DNA from: Mucilaginibacter frigoritolerans | GTDB taxonomy: Bacteria; Bacteroidota; Bacteroidia; Sphingobacteriales; Sphingobacteriaceae | Reading direction: 5' to 3' | NCBI RefSeq assembly: GCF_007830615.1 | Contig: NZ_VLLI01000004.1 | Coordinates: 310,001-374,000 of the forward strand | Length of the DNA: 64,000 nucleotides | Shown: positions 6,967 to 14,800 of the stretch, piece by piece | How the letters are laid out: every line of letters begins with the position of its first letter | Position numbering within the stretch: the stretch's first letter is position 1 | Translations under genes and position numbers: made by a program | The notes under the pieces: generated by a model | Databases searched by the model: none | What the model was told of the DNA's origin: nothing | What the model saw: only the letters and a program-made list of their open reading frames with translations

Positions 6967-9540
6967 ATGTTAGAAATTAAAGCTGATCTGAATAACAGTT
7001 TCTGGCATTTAGACAAAGCGGAAGCATTTAAACAATTATCTGCCAGTGAGCAGGGACTTAGCAACCAGGATGCTGTTAACCGGATAAAGGAATATGGTCC
7101 CAATAAAATAAAGGCTGATTCTAATAAGTCGGCCTTTATTTTGTTTCTGGCACAATTTAAAAGTCCGGTTACTTTACTGCTGATAATTGCTGCTGTGCTT
7201 TCGGCATCATTAGGTGATGTGGCAGACACATCCATAATTTTTATTATTGTATTAATAAGTGGTTTTCTGGGTTTTTGGCAGGAAAAGGGTGCGGCTAATG
7301 CAGTAAAGGAGTTGTTAAAGTTAGTGCAGTTGCATTGTGATGTTTTAAGGGGCGGTCAAAAAGCAGAAATACCGATGGAAGAAGTAGTACCGGGAGATAT
7401 TGTTATCCTTTCAGCTGGTGATATTATTCCTGGTGACTGCCTTGTTATTGCATCGCAGGAGCTTTTTACGGATGAAGCAGCATTTACCGGAGAAACTTAT
7501 CCGGTAGAAAAAAGTGCCTGCGTAATGCCTGTTGATACGCCACTGGCCAAAAGGGTCAATACCTTGTTTATGGGTTCGCACGTTATTAGCGGTAAAGCAA
7601 CTGCTTTGGTTGTTAAAACAGGTATACAAACTGAATTTGGTAAAATATCAGCCGGTTTACAAGCAAAAGCACCCGAAACAGATTTTGAAAGGGGGATACG
7701 CAAGTTTGGCTATATGCTGATGGAAATTACCTTGCTTTTGGTAATCATAATTTTTGCCATCAATGTATTGCTGCATAAGCCCGTGCTCGATTCTTTATTG
7801 TTTTCACTGGCACTTGCCGTGGGTTTAACGCCGCAATTACTGCCTGCCATAATTAGTGTAAACCTTGCTACCGGAGCAAGGCGCATGGCCAAACAAAAAG
7901 TAATTGTTAAGCGATTGTCTTCTATCGAAAATTTCGGCAGCATGAATATCCTTTGTTCGGATAAAACAGGAACAATAACCGTAGGCAAAGTAAATCTTAA
8001 AGATACTTTAAACATTAGTGGGGCGCATAGTGAAAAGGTATTACAATACGCCTGGCTCAATGCTTCCCTGCAGCAGGGGTTTCATAATCCTATTGATGAA
8101 GCTATATGTGCCGGTTATAAGGGAGCCCAAAATACTTATACGGTACAAACTGAAATTCCTTATGATTTTATCCGTAAGCGCCTTACTATCCAGGTAAAAA
8201 ACGAAACAGAAAACCGGGCCATTACCAAAGGAGCATTAAATGTTATTTTATCCATATGTAACCGTGTTGAAAAGGAAGATGGGACGGTAACCGATATGGA
8301 GTCTTGTAAAAAGAACATCCTTAAAAAATATGAGGAATTGAGCGAAGCCGGTTACCGAACTTTGGGTGTTGCTTATAAACCTGCTGATGCCTCGCAAAAC
8401 TTTACAAGGGACGACGAAAAGGATATGATCTTTTTAGGTTTTGTAACCCTTTTTGATCCGCCTAAGGCTGGTGTTGAAGCCATTATTATTAAGATGGGCA
8501 ATTTAGGTGTTAAGCTGAAGCTGATAACCGGCGACAATGCACTGGTGGCAAAAAGCCTTGCATTGCAGATAGGTATTAAAAATCCGCAGATCCTCACCGG
8601 AGCAAAATTGTTAAAAATGAGCAATGCCGCGCTCATTCACCAGGCACCTTTAACCGATATTTTTGCAGAAGTTGAACCCAACCAGAAAGAACGGATTATT
8701 TCCATCCTGAAAAAAGCAGGCAATGTGGTTGGTTTTATGGGCGATGGTATTAATGATGCACCTGCTTTGCATACGGCAGATGTAGGCATATCTGTAGATA
8801 CCGCCGTAGATGTGGCCAAAGAAGCTGCCGATATTGTTTTACTGAGTCAGGACCTGGGTGTGTTAACCGATGGAATTATTGAGGGCCGCAAAACCTTTGC
8901 TAATACCATGAAATATATTTTTATGGCTACCAGCGCTAATTTCGGCAATATGTTCAGCATGGCGGGGGCTTCGCTATTTCTTTCGTTTTTGCCGCTATTG
9001 CCCAAGCAAATATTGCTAACCAATCTGCTGACTGATTTTCCCGAAATGGCCATAGCCACTGACCGGGTTGATGACATAAATATTCAGTCGCCACAACGGT
9101 GGGACCTTAATTTTATAAAACGGTTTATGATCATTTTTGGCTTGTTAAGCTCTGTGTTTGATTATCTTACCTTTGGCGTTTTACTTTATGTGTTTAAAGC
9201 GAATGAAAAAGTTTTTCAAACCGGCTGGTTTATAGAATCTGTAATATCTGCCACATTAATTGTGTTGGTTGTGCGCACCCGGTTACCGTTTTTTAAAAGC
9301 TTACCCGGTAAATACCTTTCTATTGCTACCGCTGTGGTTTTGTTGTTGGTGCTGATATTTCCGGTAACCTCGCTGGCCCGCTGGTTCGCTTTTACAAGAG
9401 TACCTTTTAGTTATTATGGCTTGATGCTGCTGATAGTTGCAACTTACATAGTCAGTGCAGAATTGGCTAAACGGTGGTTTTATAAAAAAGCCATAAACTC
9501 AAAAAGGCTCAAATATCCATCGCTAAATCTCCCGTCATAA
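6967..9540 (+). CDS. mgtA: Magnesium-translocating P-type ATPase (MgtA/MgtB family)
   Basis: 857-residue P3B-type ATPase of the inner membrane, in the size range of MgtA. An N-terminal cytoplasmic segment (AFKQLSASEQGLSNQDAVNR) is followed by two helices, the actuator loop with TGE (FTGETYPVEK, ~175), helices 3-4, phosphorylation site D332 in CSDKTGTIT, nucleotide domain, hinge GDGINDAPAL (~592) and six more helices. The TGE-T rather than TGE-S variant and the overall sequence fit Mg2+ ATPases more than Ca2+ pumps. No leader long enough for an Mg2+ riboswitch lies ahead of it: only 39 bases separate it from xfp. Its expression thus appears tied to phosphoketolase rather than to Mg2+ alone. 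Substrate is from family resemblance. Confidence 0.85.
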   Translation: MLEIKADLNNSFWHLDKAEAFKQLSASEQGLSNQDAVNRIKEYGPNKIKADSNKSAFILFLAQFKSPVTLLLIIAAVLSASLGDVADTSIIFIIVLISGFLGFWQEKGAANAVKELLKLVQLHCDVLRGGQKAEIPMEEVVPGDIVILSAGDIIPGDCLVIASQELFTDEAAFTGETYPVEKSACVMPVDTPLAKRVNTLFMGSHVISGKATALVVKTGIQTEFGKISAGLQAKAPETDFERGIRKFGYMLMEITLLLVIIIFAINVLLHKPVLDSLLFSLALAVGLTPQLLPAIISVNLATGARRMAKQKVIVKRLSSIENFGSMNILCSDKTGTITVGKVNLKDTLNISGAHSEKVLQYAWLNASLQQGFHNPIDEAICAGYKGAQNTYTVQTEIPYDFIRKRLTIQVKNETENRAITKGALNVILSICNRVEKEDGTVTDMESCKKNILKKYEELSEAGYRTLGVAYKPADASQNFTRDDEKDMIFLGFVTLFDPPKAGVEAIIIKMGNLGVKLKLITGDNALVAKSLALQIGIKNPQILTGAKLLKMSNAALIHQAPLTDIFAEVEPNQKERIISILKKAGNVVGFMGDGINDAPALHTADVGISVDTAVDVAKEAADIVLLSQDLGVLTDGIIEGRKTFANTMKYIFMATSANFGNMFSMAGASLFLSFLPLLPKQILLTNLLTDFPEMAIATDRVDDINIQSPQRWDLNFIKRFMIIFGLLSSVFDYLTFGVLLYVFKANEKVFQTGWFIESVISATLIVLVVRTRLPFFKSLPGKYLSIATAVVLLLVLIFPVTSLARWFAFTRVPFSYYGLMLLIVATYIVSAELAKRWFYKKAINSKRLKYPSLNLPS

Positions 9541-9652
9541 TAGCTAAAAGGTTTAGCTGGTATGATGGGCTTGTAAGTGCATTTTAGGTAACTCAGGCAC
9601 CGGATTCTTTTTGTAGGTAAATTTTTATTGTGTCGTAAATCAGGGCCTTGCG

Positions 9653-9664
9653 TGACGGATGTCA
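9653..9664 (+). promoter_or_regulatory. Candidate Crp/Fnr-type operator upstream of the L,D-transpeptidase
   Basis: TGACGGATGTCA is the most symmetrical of the five TGA-N6-TCA sites (TGAC-N4-GTCA). It is 43 bases from the start predicted from a near-consensus -7 element CAACTTTG at 9688-9695, and 52 bases ahead of the ATG. Confidence 0.5.
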
Positions 9665-9715
9665 TTATATAGCTACCGGTTTTAACGCAACTTTGAGATA
9701 ATCAAAGTAAACGTT

Positions 9716-11167
9716 ATGAAAAAGCTCATCAGTGCAATACCAATCTTAAAGCTTATAATGCTTTTGATTATCCTGGTAGCAACTACCGCTACGTATGCAG
9801 CATCAGTTACCCATTCAGATAGTACGCTGGTAATCGAAATTCATCATCAGTTAAACGCTAATGCAACAACAGCGTCCTTGTATTATCCTGCAAGTGTAAA
9901 GCGGTTTTATAACCATATCAATTTTCAACCAGCCTGGATCAAACCACAAAATGGAGAAGGGCAAACCTGGCAGGCAATCCTTCTGCTCGATTGTGTATTA
10001 CAGTATGGGCTTTCACATAATGATTATCATCCCAAAGAATTATCAGATAATAACTTATATAATATTTTAGATGCACCAGGCAAACTAAGTATCAGTGCGC
10101 AGGCAAGGTTTGATATTATACTTACCGATGCCATGATTACACTAATAAACAACCTTCATTACGGCAAATTGAACCCTGAATTTTCTGCAGTAAGGGTTGA
10201 TTCAGAAATTGAAGGCGGATTTCGTGCTGAGGTAAGTTTACTTACAGCATTGCAGCTAAAAAGAGGACATGAATTTTTAGCAGCTATAGAAAATGTTCAG
10301 CCAAAATCAAAAGAATACCGTAATCTGCAATATCATATGAAAGTGCTAACCGGTTTACGTACCGGTGATTGCTATGATATTCCGGAAAGTGATATCAGGA
10401 AAATGGCCATTAACCTGGAACGTTTAAGATGGGCAAACATGGATGATAGCAGCTTTATACAGATTAATATTCCATCTTATAGTTTGCAGTTTTTTAAAGG
10501 AGATACTGTTTATCAATTCCGTGTAGCCGTTGGTAAGATATCCAGCCCTACCCCAACGTTTAACAGTACTATCAGCTATTTTACCACAGCTCCTGACGTT
10601 AAGATGCTGCAAAGCGTATTCGTGGATGAAATACTGCAGAATATGATAAACGACTCCAATTATCTCAAAAACAATCACCTGGCCGTGTATAACAAAAAGA
10701 ACCAGTTTATAGTGGTTAATAAAGATAATCTGGCACAAATAGCAAAGCATCCCAATGCCTATTATGCAAGGCATGCTTCCGGTTGTAGTTTGGCACAGGG
10801 CAACCTGGTATTCCATTTTGCCAACCCGTTTGAATTGGACTTGCATGATATGCCCGCACAAGGCTTTTTTAACCAACAGGACAGGGCCATCAGTAGCGGA
10901 TGTATTTGGGTTGATAATGCCGAGAAATTAGCAGGCTTGCTATTGAAAAATGATGGCAAAGGAAAAGATTTGGGCACACTGCACGAAGCAGTAACTAACT
11001 ATAAACGGGAAACCTTTATGCTTAATAAACAAATGCCCATAAAAGTTACCTATCTCACCTGTACAGTAAAGGAGGGTGCCCTGATCTTCTTTAAAGATAT
11101 CTATAACCTGGATAACAGTTTAGAAATGGCTTTATATAACGTTAATCAAAACTTAGTAATGCGTTAG
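9716..11167 (+). CDS. L,D-transpeptidase, YcbB/LdtD-like (YkuD catalytic domain)
   Basis: 483 residues with an N-terminal signal peptide (hydrophobic LKLIMLLIILVATTATYA), so it works in the periplasm on peptidoglycan cross-links or lipoprotein attachment. The scaffold region typical of YcbB-like enzymes is at about 45-150 (NFQPAWI, LDCVLQYGLSHNDYHPKEL). The YkuD domain follows residue ~235 with catalytic H377 (DLHDMPAQ) and C396 (SSGCIWV). The His-Cys spacing of 19 equals that of YcbB as I know it. The gene is separated from mgtA by 175 bases containing a Crp/Fnr-type site and is the last such marked gene. No peptidoglycan-binding repeat is obvious between scaffold and catalytic domain. Confidence 0.87.
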   Translation: MKKLISAIPILKLIMLLIILVATTATYAASVTHSDSTLVIEIHHQLNANATTASLYYPASVKRFYNHINFQPAWIKPQNGEGQTWQAILLLDCVLQYGLSHNDYHPKELSDNNLYNILDAPGKLSISAQARFDIILTDAMITLINNLHYGKLNPEFSAVRVDSEIEGGFRAEVSLLTALQLKRGHEFLAAIENVQPKSKEYRNLQYHMKVLTGLRTGDCYDIPESDIRKMAINLERLRWANMDDSSFIQINIPSYSLQFFKGDTVYQFRVAVGKISSPTPTFNSTISYFTTAPDVKMLQSVFVDEILQNMINDSNYLKNNHLAVYNKKNQFIVVNKDNLAQIAKHPNAYYARHASGCSLAQGNLVFHFANPFELDLHDMPAQGFFNQQDRAISSGCIWVDNAEKLAGLLLKNDGKGKDLGTLHEAVTNYKRETFMLNKQMPIKVTYLTCTVKEGALIFFKDIYNLDNSLEMALYNVNQNLVMR

Positions 11168-11189
11168 GGTTTGTTTTACTGCAAAATAT

Positions 11190-12320
11190 TTAAGCTCCCT
11201 TTTTCACCAGAAAACGTTTTTTTAACCATTCGCGAACGGGTTCGTCATAAAGTTTTAATGATGCGTATGCAATGGCTACACTTACAATTAACAGCAACAA
11301 TCCGACCCAGAGGCCTTGTTGCATCGGTACCTTATTGTTGCTTACCCAGGCAATATGCATATAAATAAGCGGGTAATGAGTGATATAAAGCGGATAGGAA
11401 ATAGCTCCTAAAAATCTGCAGATTTTGATAGAATATTTACCGGTGAGGTTGCCACCAGCGCCTATGGATACAATTAACGGGAAAATGATAATGATACAAA
11501 GGGCTTCGTATAAACCATTCATCCAAAGATGATCCGGTCCACCAATTCTGGGGATAAATAAAACAATAATTATCAGTAAGCTGCAAAAAGCAAAGGCGCT
11601 TTTAATGTGGATCAGCTTGCCCATGCGCCAAAGCAAAATACCCGCAAAAAAAGGATAAAGCAAACGCGTAAAACCAATGTTAAGCTGGGTTGCATTCAGG
11701 CTCCAGCCGCCAATAACATCGCCTTGCGGGCCCAATACTAACAAGTTGATCAGTAAAAGAGCAAATATGATTACAAATATAGTAAGCAGTGTTTTGGAGA
11801 ACCTGCGAATAACCACTGCATAAAGAATATTAGCAATATACTCAAAAAAGAGCGACCAACCGGGTCCATTTAGAGGGTGCATCTCCTGCCAGCCGCGGAT
11901 ATCCAGAGAGGTCGGTAAAGGAATAAGTGTACAACTAACCAGCATCACCAGCAGCATTTTCCAAACTGGTGTAGTGGCTATCAGCGGAAATTCTCCGCAA
12001 CTTTGAAAATAAAAAAGTGCCGCGCCAATTATACTGCCCATAATAACCATCGGCTGCAAACGAATAAGTCGGCGTTTATAAAAGTCCCACTGGGTCATCT
12101 TTTCCCAACGGTCGTCATACGCGTAAGCCACAACAAAGCCCGATAAAACAAAAAAGAAATCTACCGCCAGGTAACCATGATTAATAATCTGGTGGAACCT
12201 GTCGCCAGAGTATGTTTCAAAAACGTGAAAAACAACTACTAAAATGGAAGCTACGCCACGCAATCCGTCAAGGATTTCATAGTGACTTTTTGTTTGCAAA
12301 TACGCAGGCGTTTTTGACAT
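11190..12320 (-). CDS. Membrane acyltransferase, acyltransferase-3 (OafA/YrhL) family
   Basis: 376 residues with about ten hydrophobic helices. It opens with the family signature (YEILDGLRGVASILVVVFHVFE, shown here only for its R-G and F-H residues), the histidine being the presumed catalytic one. The later DFFFVLSGFVVAY and DRWEKMTQWDFYKRRLIRLQP segments are also typical. Such proteins transfer acetyl or other acyl groups to extracellular sugars or lipids. It faces the transpeptidase gene tail to tail with 22 bases between them and has no clear partner gene. The acceptor cannot be inferred. The gap upstream (12321-12549) shows no recognisable element and no TGA-N6-TCA site. Confidence 0.88.
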   Translation of the reverse strand: MSKTPAYLQTKSHYEILDGLRGVASILVVVFHVFETYSGDRFHQIINHGYLAVDFFFVLSGFVVAYAYDDRWEKMTQWDFYKRRLIRLQPMVIMGSIIGAALFYFQSCGEFPLIATTPVWKMLLVMLVSCTLIPLPTSLDIRGWQEMHPLNGPGWSLFFEYIANILYAVVIRRFSKTLLTIFVIIFALLLINLLVLGPQGDVIGGWSLNATQLNIGFTRLLYPFFAGILLWRMGKLIHIKSAFAFCSLLIIIVLFIPRIGGPDHLWMNGLYEALCIIIIFPLIVSIGAGGNLTGKYSIKICRFLGAISYPLYITHYPLIYMHIAWVSNNKVPMQQGLWVGLLLLIVSVAIAYASLKLYDEPVREWLKKRFLVKKGA

Positions 12321-12549
12321 TGCTTATTATAATTGGATAAAAGGTTTTATATTGGATTGATTACCTGTTACCAGACAACAGGATTATTTTTATAAACATA
12401 GTTATCTTTTTGGACATACTCAAATAGATAATTATGTTTAATCAGCATTGCAAACCCACCCATTCTATTATTTCGCCAAACAAGTTTGGTGAAGATATTG
12501 GGCAATACGGTATAAACTTTTATATAGCTTTGTCAAAAAAATATTCTGA

Positions 12550-12891
12550 ATGATACAACAGTTACCTGCTTTAATTAAAAGCCTGAAAGAAAACGCAATT
12601 GAATTTAAAAGTGTAATTGAGTTTATAGAAACTTACTACCAACACCAGGCTACAGCCTTTAAAAACGGAGATGCATTTAATGAGGCCACTCAAAATCAAG
12701 GCAGCGCGAAGGTGTTTGCTTTTGCCCAAATAAATAACCTGAATAAAGAAGATACGCTTTACCTGTTTGCTGAACATTACCGCTCGGTGTTAGATAATCC
12801 TGATGGAACAGATCACCAAAATATCAGGCAATTTATGGCTCATGGTTGGCCGGGTGTGGTGTTTGAAGGGCAAGCGCTATTGCCCAAATAA
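12550..12891 (+). CDS. HopJ type III effector family protein
   Basis: 113 residues, about the full length of the HopJ family, with typical motifs: FIETYYQHQATAFKNGD, NQGSAKVFAFAQI, LYLFAEHYRSVL and the closing HGWPGVVFEG. The name comes from a Pseudomonas syringae effector, but the family is common in free-living and marine bacteria without type III secretion and its function there is unknown. No secretion genes are present here and the protein lacks a signal peptide. It stands alone, 59 bases ahead of the sigma factor gene of locus 1. Confidence 0.8.
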   Translation: MIQQLPALIKSLKENAIEFKSVIEFIETYYQHQATAFKNGDAFNEATQNQGSAKVFAFAQINNLNKEDTLYLFAEHYRSVLDNPDGTDHQNIRQFMAHGWPGVVFEGQALLPK

Positions 12892-12950
12892 CTGATTTAC
12901 ACTAAACTTAAGCTATTTAATAAGCTTGTTGTTTAAGCAGTCTTAATATA

Positions 12951-13586
12951 ATGGTAATATTAAAATCGGAATTTTACAGCGTAGATTACCAGGGCAGGGC
13001 AATGCAGGAAGAAAAAAAGCAATTGGTTGAAAAAATATATGACAAGTTCTGGAAAGAGCTTTATGTTATTGCTTTTCGCCGTTTGCGCTCAGAAGAGGAT
13101 GTAGAGGATATTTTACAGGATATTTTTCTTTCTTTGCTTACCGGGGACGTAAAACTTAATAATGATGAATCGATCCGTGCTTTTCTGCACCAGCGTCTTA
13201 AAAGCAGGATCATCAATTTTTACCGCAAGCAGCTGGTTCATCTTACTTATAAAGAAAACGAATCTTTAAAAACAGAACTATCAGACACAGATAGTGAAAC
13301 CCGTTTGATGACCCGGGAACTTGAGACGCTGGTACAGCAGGAAATTGATCGTATGCCTGAAAAAATGAAAGCTATATTTTTGCTCAGCAGAAACGAACTG
13401 AAAACTACCGAAGAAATCGCTACCCAATTAAATTTGTCCAATCAAACGGTACGAAATCAGATCAGTTCTGCCATTAAACGTATACGGGTGGCGGTTAGTC
13501 ACTATAACCATTCAGAACTTTCACTTTCTCCCGAAATGCTTCACATTGCCATAACAATTGGCGCCCTTGTGTTAATTAATCATTAA
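12951..13586 (+). CDS. ECF RNA polymerase sigma factor (FecI-like) of locus 1
   Basis: 211 residues from ATG 12951; an internal start at 13002 (MQEEKKQ) would give the more usual N-terminus. Sigma region 2 is visible around FWKELYVIAFRRLRSEEDVEDILQDIF. Region 4 has a helix-turn-helix in ELKTTEEIATQLNLSNQTVRNQISSAIKRI. The tail ends in a hydrophobic stretch (IAITIGALVLIN), as often in Bacteroidota SusC-linked sigma factors. It is followed by the anti-sigma and STN-type SusC genes, so it probably transcribes this locus when the transporter senses its ligand. The anti-sigma gene follows after about 63 bases. Confidence 0.92.
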   Translation: MVILKSEFYSVDYQGRAMQEEKKQLVEKIYDKFWKELYVIAFRRLRSEEDVEDILQDIFLSLLTGDVKLNNDESIRAFLHQRLKSRIINFYRKQLVHLTYKENESLKTELSDTDSETRLMTRELETLVQQEIDRMPEKMKAIFLLSRNELKTTEEIATQLNLSNQTVRNQISSAIKRIRVAVSHYNHSELSLSPEMLHIAITIGALVLINH

Positions 13587-13649
13587 CAAATACCTATTCA
13601 AATATTAAGTTTTACAAGCGCATAGTACATTGCCTTTTGTTAATTGGTT

Positions 13650-14660
13650 ATGTTGTTGATGGCAGCATTAAACAATACAGAACTAAAACAATTATTAGAA
13701 AAAGAGCAGCTGGGCTCGCTAACACCGTCTGAACAGCAACTGTTGGATGAATGGTACAATTCATTCGACTTAAACCAGCAGGACCTGCTGGTATTCAAAG
13801 ACCCCACCCATGAATTACAAGTAAGGGAAAGGCTTTTAAACCGCATTATGGAGGCCGGGTTTACTAATGTGGCCCCAGAGAAAGTAGCTAAGCAAAGAAA
13901 TTTAATACAGTGGTTCTCAGCAGCTGCTATTTTCCTGATGATAATAGGTGCGGTGGCCTTTTGGAAATATGCTGGTTCGTCAGCTGAAAAGAAGGAAGTA
14001 CTATTATCCGCTGTTACCGAAAACGGCATGTTAAAGGAAATTAAATTGGATGATGGTACAGCGATCTGGTTAAACGCAGGCAGTAAAATAACCTATCCTG
14101 AACATTTCCTCAATCGTAAAAGAGAGGTATATCTGGATGGCGAAGCTTATTTTGATGTGATTCATGATGCCTCTAGGCCCTTTATTGTACACACCAATCA
14201 TTTAATAACTACGGTTTTGGGTACTGCTTTCTCGGTAACCGCCTATAAAAATACATCTATTCAACTTGTGACAGTTAACCGGGGAAAGGTGGCAGTGGCA
14301 CATGACCACAATACATTGGGTTTTCTTACACCCAATAAGCAGATTGAATACAACATAAAAAGCGGCAAAAGTTATTTAACTGATGTTGATGCCTCCTCGC
14401 AAATGTCATGGAAAGATGGCAAGCTGCAATTTGAAAACCAGGATATGCAAAATATTGCGGCAAGGCTTGGCCGGTGGTATGGCTACTCCTTTAAGTTTGA
14501 GCATCGCAATATTGAAAACTGCCGTTACACAGCCAGCTTCAATAACAAAATTCCACTTAATAATTTATTAAGAATAATGAAAGCCATCAGCCTTGTTAAT
14601 TACAAAATTGATGATGCTGCCAAAACCGTTACTTTCTTAGGAGCAGGATGTAATGAATAA
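13650..14660 (+). CDS. FecR-type anti-sigma factor of locus 1
   Basis: About 336 residues; ATG codons at 13650 and 13659 are both possible, and I use the first. A cytoplasmic N-terminal part (LKQLLEKEQLGSLTPSEQQLLDEWYN) holds the sigma. One transmembrane helix follows near residues 87-107 (QWFSAAAIFLMIIGAVAFW). The periplasmic FecR domain has the typical GTAIWLNAGSKITYP, REVYLDGEAYFDV and HTNHLITTVLGTAFSV segments, and the C-terminal DUF4974-like part ends NYKIDDAAKTVTFLG. It would relay a signal from the STN domain of the SusC gene 140 bases downstream. All expected parts are intact. Confidence 0.92.
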   Translation: MLLMAALNNTELKQLLEKEQLGSLTPSEQQLLDEWYNSFDLNQQDLLVFKDPTHELQVRERLLNRIMEAGFTNVAPEKVAKQRNLIQWFSAAAIFLMIIGAVAFWKYAGSSAEKKEVLLSAVTENGMLKEIKLDDGTAIWLNAGSKITYPEHFLNRKREVYLDGEAYFDVIHDASRPFIVHTNHLITTVLGTAFSVTAYKNTSIQLVTVNRGKVAVAHDHNTLGFLTPNKQIEYNIKSGKSYLTDVDASSQMSWKDGKLQFENQDMQNIAARLGRWYGYSFKFEHRNIENCRYTASFNNKIPLNNLLRIMKAISLVNYKIDDAAKTVTFLGAGCNE

Positions 14661-14718
14661 TCAACTTAAAACAATAATCAAAAAATGAAGAGAAAAACTA
14701 CCTGATTGGCACAAAAAC

Positions 14719-14751
14719 AAAACCGCTTTGTGGTCAAGACAAAACGGTTTT
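14719..14751 (+). terminator. Hairpin between fecR and susC of locus 1 (possible attenuator)
   Basis: AAAACCG (14719-14725) pairs with CGGTTTT (14745-14751), and an inner TTTGT/ACAAA extends the stem. The stem ends in four T. It lies in the 140-base gap between the anti-sigma gene and SusC and could separate regulatory from structural transcripts. Confidence 0.5.
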
Positions 14752-14800
14752 AAGTATGACTTTAACCATTAGCAATTAACACTTAAAATCCAACGAATTT

